From contig CAIIXF020000004.1 of the NCBI GenBank assembly GCA_903813345.2, forward strand, positions 25,795,985 to 25,859,984: 64,000 nucleotides of DNA, written 5' to 3'. The stretch comes from Owenia fusiformis (taxonomy: Eukaryota > Annelida > Polychaeta > Sabellida > Oweniidae). The notes under the pieces were generated by a model, which saw nothing but the letters and a program-made list of their open reading frames with translations, did no database searches and had not been told where the DNA came from. This document shows positions 55,960-64,000 of the stretch, one piece after another; within the stretch, counting starts at the first letter, position 1, and the number at the start of each line of letters is the position of its first letter. The translations under genes and the position numbers were made by a program.

Positions 55960-56445
55960 AATTACAATTACATGGTAACCATGGGAACCAACAAGGGGAT
56001 GCCCACATTTCAGGTCACCCCCAGATCCGCATGTGCATGGACTGGTACGTGTGGATACGCTCTATGCTCCGTTCTGTGTACTTCAAGAAGTTCATCAGGG
56101 CGGGGTCTTTTGTATGTTAATGTACCAACTATATAATGCTGATTTAATCCTAGAATTGCAATCGTTAAATTTGGGTGCATTAGTTGGTGGGCTGGATATC
56201 ACATGCTTCCCCGTAGCCAGCTTTTACCAGGAGGGGGAGCTTTTTTCCAGGGGGGAGCTTTTTCACAATTTTGGCTGAAAATCAAGCGACAAATTCTCAG
56301 AATGGTGAAAAACTGCATGATTTTGAAAGAATTTCTGGCCAGGGGGGATCCGGAGCTTCTCCTCCCCCAGCCCCCCCCCCCCCCCTCCTCTGGCTACGGG
56401 CCTGACCTGACATGTCCAGTTTACGCCGATGATCTGCTGTAATTC
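55960..56445 (+). pseudogene. Decayed reverse-transcriptase fragment split by a MITE
   Basis: The plus strand reads 'VRVDTLYAPFCVLQEVHQGG' then 'VFCMLMYQLYNADLILELQS', which fits RT motif B. The MITE at 56205-56405 follows, and then 'CPVYADDLL' (about 56415-56441), motif C with the catalytic Asp pair. Motif B has the same HQGG variant as the intact ORF2 at 24471-28031, so the fragment likely belongs to a related clade. Upstream (55908-56030) there is little recognisable similarity. It ends in a stop, TAA, directly after 'DDLL'. Confidence 0.6.
56205..56405. mobile_element. MITE with CCCGTAGCCAG termini
   Basis: The left end CCCCGTAGCCAGC is mirrored by 'CTGGCTACGGGCC' on the right. It contains 'GAAAAACTGCATGATTTTGA' as in the fragment at 31155-31305, and poly-C/poly-G tracts. 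It splits the RT fragment between its B and C motifs. Confidence 0.7.
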
Positions 56446-56678
56446 CATAGATGCGGAAAGAGTTGCACTTCTCAATTTATTTAGAATTGGTAATGATGAC
56501 ATTATATTTCAAACTTTCAAATCAGACAATGATGAGGCAATGATTTTAAAAGTCAAGGCTGTATTCCTAATGTATGCAAAGCGTGATATGCTTATGCAAA
56601 TGTAATTTTGTGTAAATGTGTTAATGCAAAACAAAAATTGTAAATGTACTCACAATATACACGTGTGGTTATGAAAGA

Positions 56679-56724
56679 TACAATACAATACAATACAATA
56701 CAATACAATACAATACAATACAAT
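56679..56724. repeat. (CAATA)n microsatellite
   Basis: Nine near-perfect CAATA units ending in CAATG. Confidence 0.9.
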
Positions 56725-57448
56725 GCAGTTCTCATCCTCCATAATCTTAACCTTATTTTCCAAAATTATATGTATTTAATTACGTTTTCAATTATAATCG
56801 AAAATAAATCATTTACCTGAAACTTCTATATATTGTGAAAAGACTAGTCTCGGTGTGGAGAACGAAGTTCATCAGTCTACTGCACGTTATGCTTGCTTTG
56901 GACAATTTTGATATTTTTACATATTGTAAATTTAAATGTCCTCTTTTGAATATCCATAATTTAATTTGGATGTTATTTCTACATTTCGTAAATCAAAACT
57001 GACTGTCAAACCACGTGTACACATCTTATCGAGTGAATTTTGTTTTCCCTGACCATTTTGATAATAAAAGCAAACATCATAAGTTCCTACGCATACAGAT
57101 ACCCATGTCACCGATCAATTTCCCCCACCCCACCCTATGGCTACGCCTATGCATGTGTTTGCAACTTACATGATATATAGATCTGCATTTGCATATTTGA
57201 TTATTTCAATACCGGAAGCTCCTCCATTTTGTTACAGAAACAATTTGTCATTGTAACACGTTTATTCTGAGTAATATTTTTTCTATCTTGACACATGTTT
57301 TAAAAAAACAAAATCTGAAGTTTCATTTCATCGCGCAATCAACTTCAGTCTACGGACTTCAGTCAGCGGGTACGGTTGGTTGAGGTTACAAAGAATATCT
57401 AGCAATTTCTAAGATCACATATTCTGATCACAAGCTGACAAAAGCACG
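56725..57448. other. 5' flank of the secreted-proprotein exon
   Basis: AT-rich, no frame. 57120-57156 has a C-rich stretch and 'ATGGCTACGCCTATGC', resembling a decayed end of the GTAGCCAG MITE family. No clear TATA box near 57400. Confidence 0.35.
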
Positions 57449-57923
57449 ATGAAGTTTTCACTTCAAGTGCGTTTCGTTCAGTTGCTAGTTTGTTTATCTC
57501 CGATCTTTTGTACATCGGAGCGGGTGGACAGAGCACTGGATGCGCTAGAAAATTCGAGTCCTTTGGTTGAAGACGATCCATACGCTTACTTAAGCGATGA
57601 AGATTTGGAGGAGGTTCTTGAAAAACTAAAACTGTCGGAAGGGAAAACAATCGGGGACATCGAACTATCACATGAAGATATGTTAAATATAATTATTTTG
57701 ACGAACATCAATCAAAATGCTCCTCGTGTAAATGACACCGCCGATAAATATGGTCACGTTATGGAACCGAAAATCAGAGGACCAAGCGTTGAAGAAGTCA
57801 TGAAGCAGTTAACAACAAGAGGGAGAAAAAGAAGAGGGACCAAGTCTTTGAAGAGATTTCGACGCAAACTTAAAAATTCCGATAAATGGTCATTTCCAGT
57901 TTCATTCTTCATTGACGCTTCAT
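57449..57923 (+). CDS. First exon of a secreted proprotein (possible metalloprotease-type propeptide)
   Basis: The frame starts MKFSLQVRFVQLLVCLSPIF, a signal peptide likely cleaved near residue 22-24. An acidic, Leu-rich region follows (~25-75, 'DDPYAYLSDEDLEEVLEKLK'), helical in pattern. At ~123-140 is a very basic stretch with furin-type sites ('TTRGRKRRGTKSLKR'), after which 'KWSFPVSFFIDAS' ends the exon at a consensus donor (CAT|GTAAGTG, 57923/57924, phase 1). A propeptide, a basic cleavage site and then 'W.xxP.xxxID.S' is the layout at the start of the astacin (M12A) catalytic domain. I infer that family only weakly, because no HExxH motif or later exon is visible. Without splicing the frame reads on to 57946. 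It could instead be another secreted pro-factor. Confidence 0.55.
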
Positions 57924-58213
57924 GTAAGTGTTTTCAATATAAGTGATATTGGTTTCATGACCGAGATTCCATCTGTGAATCTTGTCTTTGTATATTTAAT
58001 AAGAAGCGAAAGTCAAATAAGACCATTCATTTTCCTCGGAATTTAATCTTCTTAATTTAGTTTTACAATAGTTGTTATAATTAAATCTTTGAGAGAAATG
58101 TCGACAAGACCTTGAAAAGCGAATATTTCTTTATATTATGTTTTGCCGTAATTTCTCAAACAAATTAAAATTTGATTAATTGTAACTTTGGAAATAATAG
58201 AGAATTTTCGTTA
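57924..58213. other. Presumed intron 1 of the secreted proprotein
   Basis: AT-rich, no frame. The next exon is not found in the window, so the intron either continues over the following transposons or the gene is broken. Confidence 0.35.
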
Positions 58214-58714
58214 TACGTAATTGGCTCATTTATAGAGAGGTTTCGCAAAACGTTTCTCAGCTGAACGGATCCGATTTATGCGTAGTTAGTTCAATTTATA
58301 CGTGAAGCGAAACGGAAAACACGAAAAATGGGGCTTTTGTACGTTGGTCATTTACGTTTCACATTTTATCCTTCGATTATATTGTTTTTAGTTCTGACGG
58401 TGACACTATATGACAAGCACAGTGTGTATGATTTGACTTTGGTGACATAAATTGAGTTATTCAAATGGTATGTTCAATATATTTTACACTGTATTGAATG
58501 GTATTGCAATAATTACAGTGTACATGTTTCGCACAGTGTACATGTTTCATGCCTTGCGCTCTCTATTCGTAAAATGTGTATGTGTAGTCTTACTAATGTG
58601 TATGTGAAGTCTTATTAATGTGTATGTGTAGTCTTACTAATAGAGAGTGCAAAGTATGATGACGTATTGCAAATAATGTAAAGTAGGGAATCTTATAAGT
58701 GAGCCAATTACGTA
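58214..58714. mobile_element. MITE with TACGTAATTGGCTCA termini
   Basis: TACGTAATTGGCTCATTTATA is mirrored at the right by 'TATAAGTGAGCCAATTACGTA'-type sequence (58694-58714). Internally, three copies of a ~23-bp unit ATGTGTATGTGTAGTCTTAC occupy 58574-58640, flanked by inverted 'GCGCTCTCTATT' and 'AATAGAGAGTGC'. Confidence 0.7.
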
Positions 58715-58832
58715 TATTTTTTTAATTTTATTTTAATTTTATTATAGACATTAGACATTAAACACTGAAATTTACTCTCTTCATTTAAATTCATGAAACC
58801 AGTTACAATAGTAGAAACGTTTGCATACAAGT

Positions 58833-59095
58833 CTATACGGATGGCTCATAACGAGAACAGTTCAAGATTACATGTCTTTCATTTTCAATTGCATCATTAC
58901 ATAAAGGACACACTGGCTGCCTTTCATAACGACCAGTTTCTATTCTTATTGGTGCTACACCACATCTTATTGAGGCAAATGCCTTTCTTTGAGAGATAGA
59001 AAGCGTTGATGTAACATATCTTTCTGTATTTATGTCATGTTTATAGGTTCTACAAGTTCTGAGTTTGTTTCCTTGACCTTGTTGACGCTTTGTAT
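58833..59095 (-). pseudogene. Non-LTR retroelement C-terminal fragment
   Basis: On the minus strand the frame 'NKLRTCRTYKHDINTERYVT', 'SQRKAFASIRCGVAPIRIET', 'CPLCNDAIENERHVILNCS' ends in a stop at 58833-58835. This Arg/Cys-rich block with 'LRIETGRY'-like and CPxCxxxxExExHxxxxC motifs is the usual C-terminus downstream of the RT domain in many invertebrate non-LTR elements. The upstream part is frameshifted (59030-59236 continues in another frame). No RT domain is nearby. Confidence 0.65.
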
Positions 59096-59315
59096 TGTCC
59101 CAGAGTATAACGAAAATTCTCTATTTACTCCCTGATTTGGTACTTTCGCAAATGCTGCTATTATTTGTTGGTATAGGAACAGCCTTGAACAAAAGATATG
59201 TTTCATCAAAGTAAAAAATGTATTCAGAGAACACATTCAATTCAATATTGAAAAAATCGCATTTCCTTATTCCCCTCAAAATGATCACCTGTTAATGCAA
59301 ATATTGAAGTATAAT

Positions 59316-59397
59316 TCATCGTATGTTTAGTTCATCTCGAATCCCTTGTTGAACTATTTCATCGTATGTTTAGTTCATCTCGAATCCCTTGTCGAAC
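59316..59397. repeat. Tandem duplication, ~43 bp
   Basis: TTCATCGTATGTTTAGTTCA (59315) and its copy (59358) continue 'TCTCGAATCCCTTGT' then T or C and 'GAAC'. Confidence 0.85.
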
Positions 59398-59743
59398 AGG
59401 ACAACTACTCTTCCGAAAAAAAGATTCAAAATTAGAGACTAAAAATAGATCACAGGTGTATGACTCATCAGATTTGTTCACAAAAACAGGATATCGTTAT
59501 GACATTAGGACCTAAGCTTGAAGCCTCTTACAAACAACACGCCCAGTATTAATATAATGAATACAAATAAACGTTAAGGTAGATATCATAGAATACAAAT
59601 GTAACCGATGGTAGGATCAACATATGGTAACTCTGAACTGTATTTGATTTTTATTATATATTGTCTAAATAACCCTAAAACATAGATAAAAACTAGAGAT
59701 CGAACGATCTAAGATTGCAAGCAATCTTACGGAGGCCCTATAT
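59398..59743. other. No gene seen
   Basis: AT-rich. The sequence just before the array (59690-59745) has 'GATCGAACGATC' and 'GATTGCAAGCAATC' inverted words. Confidence 0.4.
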
Positions 59744-62700
59744 TCGTTTCTGAACATTCAAAGGCCAGCCAAAGGTCAAATCTCTAATACAAGGTCATAT
59801 ATGAACTTCAGACAACTTGTAGATGATTTTTAAAAAAGGTTTGGTCGAAATAATGCAAGTTGAAATTTGACCTTGAAAAATTCTGAAATTTGACCTTTTT
59901 TCAGTTTTTGAGCTATAATATCTCAAAACTGGAGCCAAATTTTAATAGATAATCAATTGCTAATATGTGTAGAACCTTTAGTAGAGGAATATATAATCTG
60001 ACTTTCATTTCAAAATATTGATTTGTAGACTCCAATTTTGAGAAACTTAGAAAATACAGTTTGTGATTTCGTTTGATGACCTTGACCTTTGAACTTGCAA
60101 ATTTTACCTTTTTAGACCTCAGAAGGTCTTTTGTGAATAAATATACCTAAATTTGAATCCAGAAAATCGATTTGAAAAATCAACTTTTTTGACCTTTCGG
60201 AGGTCACTGAAGGTCAACCAAAGGTCTAAGTTCAAAAGTAAGGTTAGATCTGGAATCCTGAGAACTTGTAGATGGGTTTTAAAAAAAAAATTGGTCAATT
60301 TGAAGCAAGTTGAAATTTAGTCTTGAAAAGTTTCGAAATTTGACCTTTTTTCAGTTTTTGAGTTCCAATATCTCAAAACTGGTACACAATTTTAATAAAT
60401 AGTCAATTGCTAATATGTGTAGAACCTATAGAGGAATATATATCCTGACTTTCATGAAAAAATATTGATTTGTAGTCTCCAATTTTGAGAAACTTAGAAA
60501 ACACAGTTTGTGATTTAGTTTGATGACCTTGACCTTTGACCTTGCAAATTTTACTTTTTTGGACCTCTTTTGTGATTAAATACACCTGAATTTGAATCCA
60601 GAAAATCGATTTGAAAAATCAACTTTTTGACCTTTCGGAGGTCACTAAAGGTCAACTAAAGGTCAACAAAAGGTCAAAGTAAGGTAAGATTTGGAATCCT
60701 AAGAACTTGTAGATGAGTTTTAAAAAAAGTTTGGTCAATTTAGATCAAGTTGAAATTTGACCTTGACAATTTTCGAAATGTTGACCTTTTTCAGTTTTTG
60801 AGCTCTTATATCTCAAAACTGGTGCAAAATTTTAATAGATAATCAAATGCTAATATGTGAAGAAAAAGTGGAGGGATATATATTTAGACTTTCATTAAAC
60901 TATATTGATTTGTAGTAACCAATTTTGAGAAACTTGGAAAACACAGTTTGTGATTTAATTCAATGACCTTGACCCTTGACCTTGCAAAATTTACTTTTTT
61001 GGACCTCTTCGGGTCTTTTGTGATTAAATGCACTTAAATTTGAATCCAGAAAATCGATTTGAAAAATCAACTTTTTTGACCTTTCGGAGGTCACTGAAGG
61101 TCAACAAAAGGCCAAGGGTCAAAAGTACGGTAAGATTTGGAATCCTGAGAACTTGTAGATGAGTTTTAAAAAAAAGTTTGGTCAATTTAGATCAAGTTGA
61201 AATTTGACCTTGAAAATTTTCGAAATTTGAACTTTTTCAGTTTTTGAGCTCTAATATCTTAAAACTGGTGCAAAATTTTAAAAGATAATCAATTGCTAAT
61301 ATGTGTAGAACCTTTAGAGGAATATATATTCAGACTTTCATCAAAAAATATTGATTTGTAGTCACCAATTTTGAGAAACTTGAAAAACACAGTTTGTGAT
61401 TTAATTCAATGACCTTGACCTTTGACCTTGCAAATTTTACTTTTTTGGATCCTTGGGGTCGTTTGTGATTAAATGCACCTAAATTTGAATCCAGAAAATT
61501 GATTTGAAAAATCAACTTTTTTGACCTTTCGGAGGTCACTGAAGGTCAACAAAAGGTCAAAAGTAAGGTAAGATTTGGAATCCTGAGAATTTGTAGATGA
61601 GTTTTAAAAAAAAGTTTGTTGAATTTAGATCAAGTTAAAATTTGACCTTGAAAATTTTCGAAATTCGACCTTTTTCAGTTTTTGAGCTCTGATATCTCAA
61701 AACTGGTGCAAAATTTTAATAGATAATCAATTGCTAATATGTGTAGAACCTTTAGATGAATATATATTCAGTCTTTCATGGAAAAATATTGATTTATAGT
61801 CACAAACTTTGAGAAACTTAGAAAACACAGTTTGTGATCTTGTTTGATGACCTTGAACTTTGACCTTGAAAATTTTACTTTTTTAGGCCTCCGTATATCT
61901 TTTCTGATTGAATTAACCTAAATTTGAATCCAGAAAATCAATTTGAAAAATCAACTTTTTTGACCTTTCGAATGTCACTGAAGGTCAACTTAAGGTCATA
62001 GGTCAAAAATCAGGTCAGATTTGAGTCCCTGAGATCTTGTAGATGCTTTTTAAAAAAAAGTTTGGTCAATTTAGAGCAAGTTGAAATTTGACCTTGAAAA
62101 ATTTCGAAATTTGACCTTTTTTCAGTTTTTGAGTTCTAATATCTCAAAACTGGAGCAAAATCTTAATAAATAGTCAATTGCTAATATGTGTAGAACCTTT
62201 AGAGGAATATATATTCTGACTTTCAGTAAAACAAATTGATTTGTAGTCTCCAATTTTGAGAAACCTAGAAAACACAGTTTGTGATTTCGTTTGATGACCT
62301 TGACCTTTGACCTTGCAAATTTTACTTTCTTAGACCTCAGAAGGTTTTTTGTGAATAAATATACCTAAATTTGAATCCAGAAAATTGATTTGAAAAATCA
62401 ACTTTTTTGACCTTTCGGAGGTCACTGAAGGTCAACCAAAGGTCAAAGGTCAAAAGTAAGGTCAGATTTGGAATCCTGAGAACTTGTAGATGAGTTTTAA
62501 AAAAAAATTTGGTCAATTTGAAGCAAGTTGAAAAAAGACCTTTTTTGACCTTTTTTTGACCTTCAATATCTCAAAATCTAGGCAAAATTTCCCTAGACGG
62601 CAAAAGGCTTAGACTAATAGAATACTAATATCTATCTGTATGCAAAAATTCAGCCAAAAATATTGAAGTGTAGTGTCAGGATTTGAGAAACTTGAAAAAA

Positions 62701-62760
62701 ACTTAGATTTGACCTAGATTTTGACCTTTGACCTAGACCTAGATATTAACTAATTTCCCG
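59744..62760. repeat. Tandem satellite, ~444-bp units, about 6.7 copies, rich in AGGTCA
   Basis: The landmark '(A/C)TTGTAGATG' recurs near 59815, 60263, 60702, 61148, 61588, 62034 and 62480, giving periods of ~439-448 bp. Every unit has 'TTTTTGAGCTC', 'CAATATCTCAAAACTGG', 'GATTTGTAGTC', a TGACCT-rich block such as TGACCTTTGACCT, and 'CGGAGGTCACTGAAGGTCAA'. The units differ by scattered substitutions and small indels, so they are not very recent. The same words occur in degenerate form at 24046-24213 and 29860-30480. Short frames here (for example 61330-61539) are by-products. Confidence 0.9.
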
Positions 62761-62847
62761 ACAAGTCCAGCCCAGGTCCCTAATAAGATTATATATGAGA
62801 TAAGTCAAAGCTAGCTGGAAGTTGGATCTTACTACATCTAATACACA

Positions 62848-63904
62848 CGAGGGTTGTCCCAGAAGTAATGCACTATTTGCTCTAACTTTATCAATATTTG
62901 ATGTTTTTCCATGAAATTTTCAGAGAATAATCTTTGGAGATATTTTGATTATTCTACAATATTCCTTATAGATCGATAATAATCCAATGATGCTATAATA
63001 AAATCAAGTTGGTAAGTTTTGGGTAGGGAGGGACAGGTTTTTGTCACGTCAAAAGAAATAACAAATAATTTAATCAACAAAAATCATTTTGTTTTGCTTT
63101 GATAAGTACGCTCAAAAATAAATTTCAAGTGACTAAATTAGTATGAGCACATCCTAGATTTAATTGATGTATTATTGCAGTGTCCCATTACATTTTTTCT
63201 CAAAATACCGAACTTTTACAAGTAACACACTTCTGATGCCTTTTCCCGAGTTCTACTGTGGTCCTCTGAAGTCCTCGTGTGTCAGACTAGCAAAATGATT
63301 TGACACTGCATATTTCAAGTCATCAAAGTCATTTTAAAATCTCTTCTGCCACCTCATAATTGTAGTTCTATCTGGTATACACTCCTTATATATTTCTTCA
63401 TAGTTACATGTACTTGAGTGTCTGTGGCTGTGAATCAAAGTGAAGTATGAAATTTGGCCACTGAATTCAATGTTTTCTTTTCAGCTTTGAGAATTTCAGC
63501 CATTTTTGTAATTTCTTGATTGTGACCGTTTTTCCATTTGTTGGTATTGAATTGTGGCATTGTGCCATCACAGTACAAGTGCTAAATATCATTATTTGTG
63601 CTCGGTGAACATCATTCAGAATAAATTTAACAATTTCCTAAACATTTTGATCATTTACAAAAAAGAAATACTAACTGAATAACACTTAAGAGCTTTTCAT
63701 GATTAGAAATTGATACATGCCCCGCCCTTCCCTACCCCGCGGTGCTAGAGTAACTATTTCAAGACTTAACATTAACGCATGATGGTTAAATTTCGGGATA
63801 TAATAGATAACACTTCAATTGCAATATACGAAAAAAATTAGCTGAATTGAAGAATACAAAAGAAAGTTAGAGCATATAGTGCATTACTTCTGGGACAATC
63901 CTCG
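62848..63904 (-). mobile_element. Decayed mariner-like element with ~40-bp TIRs
   Basis: The left end CGAGGGTTGTCCCAGAAGTA and following 'ATGCACTATTTGCTCTAACT' are mirrored at the right ('AGTTAGAGCATATAGTGCAT', 'TACTTCTGGGACAATCCTCG'). TA follows the right end (63905-63906); the left flank is CA, perhaps a mutated TA. The element is 1057 bp. The transposase remnant runs on the minus strand from 63560. Confidence 0.8.
63230..63560 (-). pseudogene. Mariner-like transposase N-terminal remnant
   Basis: The minus strand starts ATG at 63560 and reads about 40 codons ('NQEITKMAEILKAEKKTLNS') before a stop, then resumes in other frames with 'RWQKRF' and 'FDDLKYAVSNHF'. This is the helix-turn-helix pattern of the N-terminal DNA-binding domain. 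No DDE region survives. Confidence 0.5.
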
Positions 63905-64000
63905 TATATTTATTTTTATTTATTTATTGGAAACGCTTTTATTACAGCGGAACACAAATGGTTCTTCCAGACATTGGCAAAACATTTAAAAGCATATATC
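63905..64000 (-). mobile_element. 3' tail of a non-LTR retrotransposon, truncated by the window
   Basis: On the minus strand the sequence ends in an (AATAAA)n/(AATAAATA)n tail (complement of 63905-63928) preceded by 'GCTGTAATAAAAGCG'. The tail matches that of the element at 24214-29836 in type, although the preceding sequence differs. The element body lies past the right edge. Confidence 0.5.

Noticed and set aside
59744-62760. CRISPR-like or coding tandem array
   Set aside because: Units are ~444 bp without spacers, eukaryotic context, and no frame runs through a unit.

Overview
This is a eukaryotic, AT-rich, repeat-saturated genomic window. There are spliced reading frames with consensus GT/AG junctions, intact and decayed non-LTR and LTR retrotransposons, mariner-like DNA transposons, many MITEs, satellites and tRNA-like SINE heads. 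There are no operons and no bacterial signals. The repeat set and the secreted modular host gene (apple/PAN plus EGF plus five-bladed propeller) fit an invertebrate animal, probably marine (lophotrochozoan or basal deuterostome). The sequence alone does not fix the phylum.

Layout. 1-5500: ~180-bp AT-rich satellite units interrupted by a palindromic mariner-like element (2172-3515). 5505-8690: a TIR MITE, then the right arm of a large, apparently non-coding TIR element family, here called 'CCCGGGG' after its terminal motif. 9255-11054: the only complete host-type gene, two exons, 464 aa, secreted. It sits between inward-facing termini of two CCCGGGG copies. 11655-23236: a second CCCGGGG copy with nested insertions. 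23690-24008: an orphan exon-like segment. 24214-29836: a full-length non-LTR retrotransposon with two intact ORFs, inserted into a 'GGTCA' satellite whose unit resumes on both sides. 31603-40400: a third CCCGGGG copy in inverted orientation, broken by a very young non-coding LTR retrotransposon (33045-36872, two 1176-bp LTRs) and other elements. A second palindromic mariner-like element (40402-41368) follows.

41635-45492: a complete retrotransposon-type Gag ORF with no pol, followed by a TATA-containing LTR. 46373-47671: a 1.3-kb DNA transposon with ~48-bp TIRs and what looks like a small spliced ORF. 48-56 kb: tandem duplications, SINE heads, hairpins, a MITE and decayed reverse-transcriptase-type pseudogenes. 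57449-57923: the first exon of a secreted proprotein whose remaining exons are not seen. 59744-62760: a ~444-bp tandem satellite packed with AGGTCA half-sites, including perfect DR1 arrangements. 62848-63904: a decayed mariner. The window ends in the 3' tail of a non-LTR element.

The mobile elements dominate and are heavily nested, so relative ages can be read from the nesting. The strongest leads are: (i) two unrelated mariner-like elements rearranged in the same way, as inverted duplications of the 3' end; (ii) the large CCCGGGG TIR family with no visible transposase; (iii) a gag-only LTR unit; (iv) a satellite rich in nuclear-receptor half-sites.
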